Origin: Boswellia sacra
Lineage: Eukaryota; Streptophyta; Magnoliopsida; Sapindales; Burseraceae
Assembly (NCBI GenBank): GCA_013180625.2
Contig: SNVD02013850.1
Location: 1-64,000 of the forward strand
Length of the DNA: 64,000 nucleotides
Direction of reading: 5' to 3'
Shown here: one piece after another, positions 1-11,561 of the stretch
Layout: each line of letters opens with the position of its first letter
How positions within the stretch are numbered: position 1 is the stretch's first letter
The notes under the pieces: generated by a model
Told to the model about the DNA's origin: nothing
What the model saw: only the letters and a program-made list of their open reading frames with translations
The model's database searches: none
Program-made: the position numbers and the translations under genes

Positions 1-478
1 ACCACCAAACTGATCGAATTGGGCTTTCTGGTAAACATGAAAGTTGTAGCATTATGTCTTAGCTTTCCATGGCCACTGGATTCAAGCAATTTGGAGAAGT
101 ATTGGCTGAGATATGGCCCAAATACCGGACATGGGTTGGGCTGAGCAACAACTACAATTTGGTTTTCTTGTGTCTCAATTTCGGCCCATCAAATGTTGGA
201 TCTGGGCTTTTGATTGTTCTTCAACTTTGTGTAAGATTGAGTCATGTTGCTCCAGGTTTAAGAATCTCTTCATTTTGATCCATAGATTGAGAGTTATGTC
301 CATTTTATAATCCTGCAAAATGATTTCCATTAGTCACAATTTAGGGACAACACTTTATTTCAAGATAAAGACTAAAGAAAATGCAAAAGAATTGAAACAA
401 ATATAAAAAAGGCATAAGCAAAATAATTATGCTAAAATATCATAAAAGTTTTATAATATTGACCAATTAACATTAATT
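1..478. other. Non-coding flank, probably old repeat
   Basis: No convincing coding sequence is seen; the two overlapping short open frames lack any recognisable motif. The text (pyrimidine/purine-mixed, with phrases such as ctttccatggcc and gatatggccca) has the look of spacer sequence of plant LTR retrotransposons, but I could not define ends. It stops at 469-478 (aacattaatt), a 10-mer repeated exactly at the far end of the neighbouring copia element. Confidence 0.3.
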
Positions 479-482
479 ATTT

Positions 483-3127
483 ATGCTTAATAGTACACTT
501 TCATGCGTTTATCACTATTGTTTGTACGGGAAACAACGGAGGGTGTCATTCACCTTCTCATCAGTGAAGAAAACAAAGCTGTTGGAGCTAGTACACAGTG
601 ATGTATGCGGACCTCTCGAAGTCGAGTCCTTAGACGGTAAAAGATATTTCTTGACTTTTATTGATGATGCATCTCGGAAAGTGTGGGTGTATTTCCTCAG
701 GACGAAGGATGAAGTTCTGGAGAAGTTCAAAGAATTTCACGCCATAGTAGAACGTGAAACGGGTAAGAAATTAAAATGCCTTCGATAAGATAACGGAGGC
801 GAGTATACCTCCAGAGAGTTCAATGCCTACTGTCGAAGATATGGCATTCGACATGAAAGAACAGTCCCACGCACACCACAACACAATGGAGTGGCTGAGA
901 GGATGAATCGAACCATCATGGAACGAGTCAGAAGTATGCTCAGATTGGCTAAGTTACCCAAGCCATTCTGGGGGGAGGCAGTTCGCACCGCCTGTTACTT
1001 AATCAACAGAGCACCATCGGCACCACTGAACTTCGAGATTCCAAAAAAGGTATGGTCAAATAAAAAGCCCTCTTATAATCATTTGAAAGTGTTTGGTTGT
1101 TTAGCCTTCGTACATGTATCCAAGGAGCTCAGACAAAAGCTCGATGCAAGAATTGTTCCATGTATCTTCATCGGTTATGGAGATGAAGAATTCGGATACA
1201 GATTATGGGATCCCAAAGAAAAGAAAGTAATCCGGAGCAGAGATGTCGTATTTCACGAAGACCAAACATATGAAGACGCTGAAAAGACAACAATATCTAC
1301 AAATCCCACTAGCAGTGCCCCAGATATTGTTGCAGATTCTACCCCAACACCAAATGCTACAAGAAATGACGAGATGCCAGAAGAAATTCCAGAAGCAGAT
1401 CGGGAGGAGGAAAATGAAGAGATTACTGAGCCGGGGGAGCCACAATCACCTATAGAAGCTGCTGTACCTCCTGAAAATGAAGAACCTCAGCTACGACGAT
1501 CTGAGCGAGGTCGGATTCCGTCGATGAGATATCCGGAATCAGAGTATACACTGCTTACTGATGAGGGGGAGCCAGAAAGCTTTCATGAAGCTTTATCTCA
1601 TCCAGACAAAGAACGATGGCTGCATGCAATACGAGATGAGATGAATTCTCTTGAGAAGAACAAAACCTATGAACTAGTCGAGCTCCCTAACGGAAAGAAG
1701 GCACTGAAGAACAAGTGGGTATTCAAGCTCAAGAAAGATGGAACAGGAAAGGTGATGAAGCATAAAGCCCGATTGGTGGTAAAAGGATTCCTTCAGAAGA
1801 AAGGAATTGACTTTGACGAGATTTTTTCACCGGTAGTAAAAACGTCCTCAATCCGCCTCATCCTCGGATTGACCGCAAGTCTTGATTTGGAGCTTGAACA
1901 GATGGATGTGAAGACAGCATTTCTTCATGGAGACTTGGATGAAGAAATCTATATGGAGCAGCCAGAAGGATTCGAGGTTCAAGAAAAAGAACACCTCGTG
2001 TGCAAGCTCAAAAAAAGCTTGTATGGCCTCAAACCAGCACCAAGGCAATGGTACAAGAAGTTTGACTCCTTCATGGTGAGTCATGGGTACAAAAGAACCA
2101 CTGTAGACCAGTGTGTCTACTTTCAGAAACTTTCAGGTGGAGACTTTGTTGCATTAATGTTATATGTGGACGACATGTTGATCGTCGGAAAAGATGCAAC
2201 AAGAATAAAGCAGCTGAAGAATGAACTATCAAAACCTTCGATATGAAGGACTTGGGACCAGCTCAGCAAATCTTGGGGATGCACATTCGTCGAGACAGGA
2301 AACAAAAGAAATTATGGCTGTCTCAGGAGAAATATGTTGAACAGGTAATTCAAAGGTTCAACATGGATAGTGCTAAGCCAGTTAGTGTACCACTGGCTAA
2401 TCATTTCAAGCTGAGCAAGAGATCACGTCCCTCATCCAAGAAAGAGATAGAGGACATGACGTCGGTACCCTATTCTTCTACTGTAAGAAGTTTGATGTAT
2501 GCTATGGTGTGTACAAGGCCAGATATAGCTCATGCTGTAGGAGTCGTGAGCAGATTTCTTTCCAATCCAGGGAAAGAACATTGGGAGGCAGTCAAGTGGA
2601 TTCTTAGATACCTTAAAGGTACTTCGAAGATATGCTTGTGTTACGGGAGAGCTGATCCAATCTTGGAAGGCTATACAGATTCAGATATGGCCGGAGATCC
2701 TGACAGTAGGAAATCTACATCAGGTTTTGTTTACACTTTTGCAAGGGGAGCTGTATCATGGCAGTCAAGATTACAGAAGTGTGTTGCGCTATCCACGACA
2801 GAGGCAGAATACATTGCCGTAGCTGAAGCTGGAAAAGAAATGTTGTGGCTGAAGCGATTTCTCCAAGAACTTGGGATTGAGCAAAAGGAGTACAAAGTAC
2901 ACTGTGACAGTTAAAATGCTCTGGATTTGAGCAAGAATTCAGTGTACCATTCTCGAACGAAGCATATCGACATCCGCTATCATTGGATACGAGAGGTGAT
3001 GGACAAGCAACTGTTGAAACTAGTGAAGATCCATACTAAAGAGAATCCAGTCGACATGTTAACAAAAGTGGTCACCAGAGACAAGCTAGAACTATGCAGA
3101 GACATAGTTGGACTAGAAGCAGTCTAA
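483..3127 (+). pseudogene. Copia pol polyprotein pseudogene (INT-RT-RNase H)
   Basis: Integrase is seen from HSDVCGP and FIDDASRK to TPQHNGVAERMNRTI. The reverse transcriptase has KTAFLHGDLDEEIYM and the active-site YVDDML (about 2164-2181). RNase H shows YTDSDMAGD and STTEAEY. Three lesions break the frame. A TAA at 786-788 stands just before DNGGEY, where the family has Ser. One base is lost near 2230-2236, shifting the frame from NELSK into FDMKDLG. A TAA at 2912-2914 stands where the family has Gln (CDS-Q-NAL). Downstream, the frame continues to the normal family end at 3127. Such lesions show an old, inactive copy. The reading frame upstream of about 500 does not match the family, so the 5' break lies there. 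Confidence 0.92.
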
Positions 3128-3173
3128 TTACTTTTGTTTTTACTCCCTTTCACATGGGATGGAGGGGGAGAAT

Positions 3174-3511
3174 TGATGACTTTCAGAATCCCTCCCATGT
3201 GATTAAATTGTTAGTCAAATTAGTTAGGCACCTCCAATTTTGAAAGTCAAAGGTAGTGGCCAAATTGATTTGAAATTGTGTGCAGAATTTTCCTATAAAT
3301 ATGGGACGAATTCTGCCTTGTTTATGCATTAGAGAAACTCCAGAGAGAGTTTAGGAATTAGAACCAAGAGAGTTCTGAGTGTTAGAGAGCCTTGTTGAGC
3401 TCCAGGAAATTTAGGGGAGTTTTTGTATAATTCTTGTATATTGATTTTCTCTGTTAATACAAGTCATTTTTCTCCAAAATTCTGTTCTGAGTTTGTATTG
3501 CATCCCCAACA
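3174..3511 (+). repeat. 3' LTR of the copia element
   Basis: A 338-bp LTR beginning TGATGACTTTC right after the polypurine tract ggatggagggggagaat and ending CCCCAACA. It has a TATA-like CTATAAAT at 3293-3300 and later a U5-like stretch. The next five bases (3512-3516, ttaat) could be the target duplication; the same five occur at 473-477 on the other side, but the 5' LTR is lost so this cannot be proved. Confidence 0.85.
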
Positions 3512-4910
3512 TTAATTGCTGTGTATTGTAACTCTAGTAAAGTATGAACTTTTGTCCAATGTGACTCAAAAGTTCCTTGTGATGATCCAAGTTGTCTTTT
3601 TAAGTTAGCATGTGAAGTTTCAGCCCTGTTAAAAAAAATAATAAAATCATCAATTGCATTTTATAACTTCAAAGTATTATGACACATTGACAATATGTAT
3701 TCAAAATTACCTATTAGTTGTCAAATTTCTAAAATGCGTAACTCTATCTGTCCACGCTGCAATAAACTTTTCTCTGTATTTATCAAGCCATGCATGCTTA
3801 ATGTAGTCAAGTGCTTGAGGATACTAACGAAACATTTTCTCCATGTCACTTAATTGCTGCATATACTCTTGATGGGACGTAGATAAAACCAACCTATTCT
3901 GACTGCAATTGAAATCATCTCACTTCTTAGTCTCGAACAATATTTTACAATTAGCCAACATATTTTTTGAAATATGCCATCTACAAAGAAGATTTGTGGC
4001 ATAGGGAAACACTTTTTGAATAGCATTCATTAAAGCCAACTTTCTATCAGTCATTATTACATTCGGCAACATATTTTCTTTTATAATACTCTTAAATCTT
4101 TCCAATGCCCAAATATAGTTATCCTTCTTTTCAGATTTGATATATGCAAAACCAACAGCAAATGTTATATTTGTTGATGTGATACCAACTATCTCTAACA
4201 ATGGAAAACGGTATCTATTGGTCTTGTATGTACAATCCATGACCAACACATGAGGAAAAGCTTGAAATGACTCAATTATGAAAGGCTGTGCCCAAAACAA
4301 GTGTCTAACATAATCTAAACTCTTATCACTTCGATGCCATTCAACATAATTATGTTCAGCCAACTTACTCAAGAGTTGTTGCATTTGTGACCGTCTAGCT
4401 AATTCTTTAACCTTATACCTATATCTTGCATTGTAAATCGTTATCATTGTGGTCACATTAAGCCTATCTGTGTTCTTCAATGTATACAATATATTTTTCG
4501 GCTTCGCATTGCTTTTTGACATATCCATCAATATATTGTTCTTATCTTCATTAAGTCTTCTTGCAAATGAATGACCCTCGAGATACTGTGCAACTAGATG
4601 ATTATGCACCTCACATATCACTACCAACATCCAATCATCATTAGCCGTTGATTTTTGCCCTTTTAATCGAAGTGGACAGCCACACTTCTTTGTTCCTGTT
4701 CCTCTAGGTCCTTTTGTTTTTTGGACCTTATTGTTATTTTTTTAATAAGTTCAATTACTTTCACATGCAAAATTCATCCATCTGCACTTAAATCAGATTT
4801 TTGTACAAGAATAACTAACCCATATCTCTTCCCAGTATTTCGTGTCCATTCAATTAATGCTCTTCTACTATTGGAAACTTACAAATTTTACAATTATATG
4901 AGACTCAATC
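3512..4910 (-). pseudogene. FAR1/FHY3-like MULE transposase gene remnant
   Basis: On the minus strand, in order: a decayed FAR1 DNA-binding domain (about 4910-4630) with TGKRYGLVI, then KKCGCPLRL and the zinc-ligand CEVHNH; a MULE transposase core with HVLVMDCTYKTNRYRFPLL (near 4240-4180), MTDRKLALMNAI and RWHISKNM; then a C-terminal part after a probable intron (donor at 3711/3710, acceptor at 3626/3625) that resumes with AETSHANLKRQLGSSQ. Lesions: an in-frame TGA and a shift inside the DNA-binding domain near 4790, TGA at 3920-3922 where the family has Trp, TAG at 3834-3836. The gene is cut at 3512, exactly where the copia LTR ends. FAR1/FHY3 proteins are domesticated MULE transposases, so this is either a mobile MULE remnant or a dead FRS gene; the lack of a clear TIR leaves this open. 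Confidence 0.85.
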
Positions 4911-5005
4911 AAATTATAAAAAAAAAAGATATAAATATCAAAAGATTAAAGTATTATACCATATCAGTAGTAAAGACATTAGTGTAGTCCACAGTTGTCA
5001 GCTCA

Positions 5006-5057
5006 TCAACATCATCGTCACGAACAAATCAATTCATCAACATCATCGTCACGAATA
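5006..5057. repeat. Short direct duplication
   Basis: The text catcaacatcatcgtcacga occurs twice, near 5006 and near 5036, about 30 bp apart. On the minus strand both copies read as an acidic DDDVDEL stretch upstream of the transposase remnant, so this may be part of a first exon of that gene; a GT follows near 4960. Confidence 0.6.
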
Positions 5058-5088
5058 AAAATTTTACCCTCAAGATGATTATAACTTT

Positions 5089-5220
5089 TTTTTTTGTAAC
5101 CGAGGTGTCCGGGCCAGCTTACGCACACCACAACTAATCCTCGGGGGAGATTAGCATGACCACAACCTACTGTCATGATCTCCTGCTTACCTCTTAGGGA
5201 AAGACCATTGTGAAGAGTCA
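5089..5220 (-). repeat. SINE-like dispersed repeat
   Basis: A T-run is followed by gtaaccgaggtgtccgggcc and then by a line like cagcttacgcacacc. This string is the familiar reverse complement of a widespread plant SINE (Au-like) with its terminal T/A stretch. Only part of the unit is recognisable. I identify it from memory of the motif, not from alignment. Confidence 0.4.
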
Positions 5221-5310
5221 AATGTTCAATTCATAACCACTAAATAATTAAAAATGTTCAATTCGTGGCAACTGAGTAAATTGAAAATGTTCAATTCGTA
5301 GCGACTAAAA
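5219..5310. repeat. Three imperfect copies of a 31-33 bp unit
   Basis: The phrase aatgttcaattcrtrrc recurs at 5221, 5252 and 5285, with short A-rich spacers. It lies between the SINE-like repeat and the 5498-5722 repeat cluster. No coding meaning is seen. Confidence 0.65.
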
Positions 5311-5497
5311 AAAAGTTGCTTCAAAAGAAGAAATAAACAAAAGTTGTTTCAAAGAAGAAAAAGATAATAAAAATCAAATGAGAACTTACGTGTTCTTCAT
5401 CATTGTAATGCCAATGCTTGAATTTATCCTCCCTCATTTCAAAATCATCCTCATTCATTTCTTTTTCATACTTGACTTCGTCCTCCCTTATTTTAAA

Positions 5498-5722
5498 CTC
5501 ACTCTATAAGTATAAAACTTCACTTTTGAATGTTTAAAAGTCACTCTATAAGCATAAAACCTTACTTTGAATGTTTGAAAGTCACTCTATAAGCATAAAA
5601 CTTCAGTTTTGAATGTTTGAAATTAGGTTTCTGTAGAGAACACTGGATGTTTGAAAGTCACTTTATAAGCATAAAACTTCAGTTTTGAATATTTGAAATT
5701 AGGTCCATGTAGAGAACACTGG
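5498..5722. repeat. Four-copy tandem repeat, about 41-74 bp units
   Basis: Four copies of cactctataagcataaaac followed by ttcagttttgaatgtttgaa start near 5498, 5540, 5581 and 5655. The last two copies also share the extension attaggt..tgtagagaacactgg, so a 41-bp unit was first multiplied and then a longer unit of about 74 bp was duplicated. The array lies just upstream (minus-strand sense) of the FAR1/MULE remnant and might be its subterminal region. Confidence 0.8.
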
Positions 5723-5878
5723 TTTACGCTTGAAAGAAGAAAAAATTAATGATATAACATTAAAATATTTGGCATTATATATACTTATAACTAATAATAT
5801 CTTTTTTAGTCATTTATGTCTTAAAAATTATTTTAATTTTAATTCTAATTAAAGAAGGCCTTAAAGAGAGATTCTGGG

Positions 5879-6802
5879 GGGTTTAAATAACAACACTCTT
5901 AGAAGTTATAATCATTGGTTTAGGTTCTGGGCTGAATGTTAAACATAGATGGATTGGGCCTGAATTCTAGCATGCACATTTAAATAGAGGAGTTTTATTC
6001 AGCCCCCACTTTTTAACTTTTAATCTCCACTTTTTTTTAAATTTTTTTTACAATTTCATCCTAAAATAAAATTATTGAAAAAGTAAAATAATTATAAGTA
6101 CACACTTGAAAATACTCTATTTTGATTTTCTAATTTTATCTCAATTGCATTGAAAACAATCTAATGAACTAAATCATGGACTTCAAATTTATAATAGAGA
6201 TTAATATGTTTTAAATATACTTGCATTTGTAGAGTATTTCGAGCATAAGAAAATATTGATATTTATATTCGAAGCAGCTGATATTAGGGTATATTTTTCT
6301 TTTTTCAATTTATCATTTTAACAAAGAATTTTTTATTTTAATCAAATGCTGATAAACTAATATATATTCTTTTCAATAATAACCAGGAAACCGCAAAAGC
6401 CATTAGAATTTAGGATTTCACTATTTTTAGTATATTGCAAAAGCTAGTGAACCTTAAGTTGTTTCTGCATAAGAAAAAAATTTTATATTTCACTTTTAGT
6501 CCAAATTACTTATCCGTTTGAGCGAAATATGCACTTCATCTGTGAAAAATAATCTAAAAAATGTGATTATTTTAATTAGATATGAGGATTCATGACTTAA
6601 AGCAAACAAAATAGGAATTTTGAATTGGGTATTCACATATGTGTATTTATAATGTTTTAACCTATTTTACTAATTTTAGTTTAGGATAAAATTGTCAAAA
6701 ATGTTAAAAAAATAAAAATCACAGCCTAAAAGTTAAAAAGTGGGGGTCAAATAGAATATCTCATTTAAGTATTTTAATTTAAGAGTGTTTTTATTCAAGC
6801 CC
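5879..6802. mobile_element. TIR element nested in the left arm of the 3.9 kb element
   Basis: The ends 5879-5901 and 6780-6802 are inverted copies matching at about 20 of 23 positions, starting GGGYTTRAATAA and ending ACACTCTTA. A second inverted pair lies inside: cagcccccactttttaactt near 6000 and its complement near 6730-6760, giving a second, inner MITE-like unit of about 0.8 kb. No open frame of note is present. Related end sequences recur at 15,804-15,814 (continuing after 16,566) and 38,201-38,224. Confidence 0.6.
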
Positions 6803-7110
6803 TATTAAATCGGAGTATTTTTTATTTGACCCCCTTTTGGGATCCATTAACTAAATCTAACCTCTTTTTGGTTTTAACTATTTGTGACTCATTTTTCGTG
6901 TAAAAAGACGTTGATGCCCTTTTTATTGTTAAAGTATAGACTATCATTTTTACATAGTGCATGATAGAGTTGTGCAAAATTCTCGAGACTTGTAATTTTG
7001 CACAACCCTTTTGTTAACTTGCACAACGAAGTCGTGCAAAATTTTTAAAGCCATTTTTTCACACGATGAGGTTGTGAAGTTGCACGACTTAGTCATGCAA
7101 TATGATAACT

Positions 7111-9500
7111 ATATTTGTAATTTTGTTGACAATTAGTTTACGAGATAATTGTAATATTTAAACTTTAATATATGAAGGTAGTACATTCTTTACGTTATTT
7201 AAATTTTAGCAAGGATATGTATTTGTCTATAAATGTAAATTTACTTTTTTTTTTTAATTAGGAGTACACTTATACCTATTTTCAATCAGTCCTAGAGTAT
7301 AAGTCAGGTAGTATATATAAATCAATTTTAGTGAATATCATTTTTGCGCATTATATCATTTGTGTTTGCATTCAACTAGGGTTTTAAATGTAGGCAGCTG
7401 TGAGAGTAACTCAATGTGCTCAAGTTACGATAAGTGAGAACTTTGATTTCATTAGATTGAGTTAATCATTAAAGAAAATAATTCTAAATTAGAATTTTAT
7501 TGTGTATTCAAGGATTTTTCAATTAAAGTAAAGATTAGGAGTATTGATCAAAATAAAACTCCCCATAATTCACTTTAATAAGAGGTAAGAGTTTCACTAT
7601 AACTCTATTTATTTATATTTGAGATATTATCCATGAGTCTAGATTTTGTTTTACGTTAGAAATTACGCTCTATATACGTTGAAACATATTAGGTTCTAGT
7701 GATTGATTACTATTTATGTTGCAATATTGACTAATATACTGTGAATAGGAATTTAATTAGAAGAGTCTGTATATATGCTGATTCTATGAATTTTAATCTA
7801 TGAAAACTTTACATATTTAAAGCTAATATTTTTATTACGATTTTGAGACATGAAATTAGATATCATAATTTTTTAATGTTAAAATCGTGTATAAAACTAT
7901 ATAAAGATTTTTTAAACTGGTTTTACACACTGAAAAACTGAATTGTGAGAAAGTCATACTTGAATTCATGAATTTTATTTTCCATCATTCCGTCGTCAAA
8001 AAATTTGAAATTTTTTATTCTGGTTCATGTACATGTTTACATAAATTTTCGTAATTTCATGACTATTATTTAATTCTATAAAAGTTCTTGAAGTGAGCTG
8101 ACTCACAGATTTGTACAGTTTGATAATTTTCTGATATCTGAAGAATTAATTTAATTAAAATATATTTTGCAAATAAAAGTCTACAGAAAAATTCGTGCAG
8201 CCTCATATCCATGTTTTGTATACATTTATAAATTTTTGCAGTCATTATAAGGAATTTAGAGATAAATTTCGTAGAGTAAATACTGTTCAGATTCTAGGCT
8301 TCAACCATTAGAATAGTTTAGAATTGAATTTAACGATATTATTCGTTTGATTATTTTCTAGGATTTTTCGATCATGTGAACATATAAGAAGTAAAGTTAT
8401 TTGATCTGGGTTGGAGGTACGTGATAATTATATTAGTGTGCCGTATTTTGATAAGTATGAAATATTTATGATTCCGACATAAAAGATTTTATGTATTCTT
8501 TTAAAAAATTGGAAACTGTGTAACATGATTATATTTTAAGACATCCAATTATATTTTCAGATTTCTTTACATCGAGTGTTTAATAAAATAAATTATTTAT
8601 TTAGAAATGCTTTTATAATTAAAATTATTGACAAATTTCCACATCGTTTTATATGTAATTATCTCTAAATACAAAACGTTTTACTCAACTCTTTTTCTAA
8701 AATTTCTTATAATTTATTTATTTTCAATTTTAAAGTTTTTGAATTGATTTACTTATAATATGAATTTTACGTCCATAGTTATCATTATTTTTAAGACTTA
8801 TTTTATATTTGAATATCTTATGATTTATGAGGATTTTGAAGCAAGCTTGATATGATAAATTATGAATTTCTGGCTCATTGTCTGTTGCACCCAATATGTT
8901 ATGTTATGATATGATATGGTTCTAGCTGGATATATGTTTTGTTGTGCACGAATATGATATGGTATGTATGATCATGATTCGATCCTATGATAAATTATGG
9001 CTGGGTGACATGAACTGTTTTGAAGTTGTTTGTTTTCTCTTATGAATCTATTTTGAAAGACCACTTCAATATGTCATGATAAGTTTAATTATGTTCTAAT
9101 TAAGTTTTATGTAAATTATTATGATACTATGAAAATAATTATTATTTCTATGTTTTACTTGCATACTACTAATATACGTATTACTTATAGAGTTGACAGC
9201 TTACTCCTCGTCACCTATATTTTTGCAGATTATGCCTCATAGATATAAAACTTGTTGGATTGAATGATTAGAGCAGTTTTGGATATCTTTGCTTTTATCA
9301 CGAATAAGAATGCTGCTACATTGTATTTTTGGAACTCGATTTATTATTTTAGTTTTAGTTTGTAATAATGGAATCATTTTTATCCCTAGATTTTAATAAC
9401 TTATTTGGATAATTTATGGTCTGATATTTTAAATAACAAAGTTAGTTGCACTCCGATTTTGGTACGTGTATATCATGTGCCTCATTCGGGATGTTAACAA
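7111..9500. other. Non-coding interior of the TIR element
   Basis: AT-rich, no open frame above about 60 codons and no domain motif. Some stretches (for instance gacagcttactcctcgtcacc near 9196) resemble the leader/LTR text of plant Ty3-type elements, so this interior might itself be captured LTR sequence; this is only an impression. Confidence 0.3.
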
Positions 9501-9774
9501 TAATTGTGTAACTTGCACAATATATTTATGTAAAACATTTAAGATCTATTTTTTTACTTTTTGCCCGACTCTTTTATACAATTGCACAACTATATCGTGC
9601 AAAAAACTGTACATATAATCTAATTTTGTTATTTTTAAAACTGTTAAGGACATCTTTGTACTTTCTTTTTCAAAGAGGGATTAAAAATAGCTAAAATATA
9701 AAAAAAAGGGCTATACATAGTTAGTGAGTAGTCCAAAAGATTAATAAAAATTTACCTATCAAATCTCTCTTTAA

Positions 9775-10541
9775 ACCTGTATCTCTTTTTTCTTCTCAAT
9801 TAAAATTATCAAAAAGTATATTCATAATTATACACATCATTTAGGTTGCTATTGACACGACACACCCTTAGCTACACAGATAAATCATGCATAAAACTGT
9901 TCCTTAAGAGAACGATCTTTTAATTAACTATCTTACTACACTTTTGCTCTGCCACTATGATGAAAATATAAAAAAAAATTATTTTTAATTTATATCGTTT
10001 ATGAAATATAAAAAATTTTAATGAAAATCCGGCAGAGTTTCTCCTATAATTTGAACAAAATCCCCTATAAAAACACACATTTTTACACTTCTAAAAATAT
10101 TTCTCATCCCAACTTTTTTTGGAACTTCCGTCCTCATCAACCACAACATGCTAAAAGATAAATAATTCATACTCAACATACTTAATATTTAAAAATTTAT
10201 ACAAGATATATAAAAATGAAATGCTTTTAATACATGAAAAATTTTTATACATCGTGTGGCCTTCCTTAGCATTAGAGACAGCTTAGCACCAAACCTGTAG
10301 CACATTTACTTTGAACCCTTATTTAATCTCGTACATAGTGTAAAGGTATAAGTAGACGCTCAAAGGAATCAAATAATATAGAACTTTTAAATAACATTCC
10401 TTTTATCATATACTCTGTCACTTATTGACTTTATTTTCTAAACCAATCATAAATTGTATGACTATGACTACCCCATAAAAAAAATCGTATAACACATTTC
10501 TGGCTAGAAAATCTCATCTCATATTTATAGTAAGAAAAATA
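9775..10541. other. AT-rich intergenic sequence
   Basis: No open frame, RNA gene or clear repeat end is seen between the TIR element and the solo LTR. Confidence 0.5.
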
Positions 10542-10810
10542 TATCGTGTTAGCCCTAAAGCTACATGATAATTTTGATGATAACAATACACATTGATTAA
10601 TTGAGATTTACTAACATGTTTATTTATGTGCAAGACTAAGATCATTGAAATAATTATAAAATCAAGAAGAGGCTTATTAAAATGAAGTGTTGAAGCTAAG
10701 GAGAAGACTACATGTTAAAGGCACCAAAATTTAAGAACAAGGTTTGATTCAAGGAATGTGACACATGAGCAATGTTCAATCAATTGGTCATATATTTCTC
10801 TACAAATGCC

Positions 10811-11460
10811 AAATAATGTGATTCTTAAGCCTTTGGAAAGCTACTCAATTTATAACATTTCATATGTTTTAAGAAATTCAAATTTCAAGTGTAAGGTTGT
10901 CCAAATCATCATGCAAGTTGAAAGACAAATGGAAGCAGCTGACATGAGCATCGAATACTCTTTTGGACATATCTTGAGCTAGAAAAATCAAAATGACTTG
11001 ATTCTTATAGCATTGGAAATAGGACATAATTAGGCACATTTCATATGTTTTGAAGAAATTCAAATTTCAAATGGAAGGCCGACATAATTGACATGCAATT
11101 TGGTGGACTGACACAAGGAAGAAAAATCAACTCACATGAGCACCGAATGGTGTTTTGGCCATATCTTAAGATAGAGATATCCAAATGCTTTGATTCTTAA
11201 TGTTTTGGAAATCTTATTCAAATATGCAGATCTTTTATGTTTTGAAGAAATTCAAATTTCAAACGGAAGGCTGACAGAATTATCATTCAATTTGGTGGAC
11301 TGACACAAGGAAGAAAAATCAAGTCACATGAGCACCGAATGGTGTTTTGGCCATATCTTGAGCTACAGATATCCAAATGACTTGATTCTTGATGCGTTGG
11401 AAAGCTTATTCAAATGTGCAGATATTTTATGTTTTGAGATTTTCAAATTTCAAACGGAAC
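10811..11460. repeat. Tandem repeat of about 180-191 bp in the LTR U3
   Basis: Four diverged units, each with a gattctta core (near 10,820, 11,000, 11,192 and 11,383), then ttggaaa and a catatgttttgaagaaattc-like part. Units 2-4 also share cacatgagcaccgaatggtg. Repeats upstream of the TATA box are typical of LTR enhancer regions. Confidence 0.75.
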
Positions 11461-11552
11461 ATTGACAAAAATGCCAGACAAGATTATAGTTTTTATGGTG
11501 GGCAGAAAATTTGGAGTTGGTGTCTTCACTTGACTAAGTTCATCCCATTTGC

Positions 11553-11561
11553 CTATAAAAG
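11553..11561 (+). promoter_or_regulatory. TATA box of the solo LTR
   Basis: CTATAAAAG within tttgcctataaaaggagccc. It is the best core promoter in the LTR, so transcripts could start near 11,590 and run through the downstream tandem repeat. Confidence 0.55.

Larger units (their letters stand above)
479..3511 (+). mobile_element. Degenerate Ty1/copia retrotransposon, 5'-truncated, one 3' LTR
   Basis: The element runs from the end of the GAG-pre-integrase domain through integrase, reverse transcriptase and RNase H to a polypurine tract (about 3159-3173) and a 3' LTR. The 5' LTR, primer-binding site and gag are missing. The domain order INT-RT-RH marks it as Ty1/copia, and the wording of the RT and RNase H motifs is closest to the Tnt1/TNT 1-94 kind of plant element. 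It cannot move by itself: the 5' end is gone and the frame is broken three times. It lies directly against a decayed MULE/FAR1-like gene on the other strand. Confidence 0.93.
5861..9774. mobile_element. Large non-autonomous TIR element (Mutator-like?), with nested insertion
   Basis: The left end 5861-5873 (ttaaagagagatt) and right end 9762-9774 are exact inverted copies. Diverged inversion continues inward for roughly 100-250 bp: left 6803-7110 resembles the reverse complement of right 9500-9760, including the stretches cttttggga..attaactaa and ccctctttg. Both ends carry repeated ttgcacaac/gttgtgcaa words. The left arm is interrupted by another element (5879-6802). No transposase or other open frame is seen inside. 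Long, diverged TIRs suggest Mutator-like origin, but no clear 9-bp target duplication was found, so the class is an inference. Confidence 0.55.

Noticed and set aside
5018..5221. Minus-strand open frame with 67 codons
   Set aside because: It overlaps the SINE-like repeat and the short direct duplication, and shows no domain.
7261..7330. Possible CRISPR-like or satellite array
   Set aside because: Repeats in this region are scattered words of AT-rich DNA, not regularly spaced units; CRISPR is not expected in a plant nuclear genome.
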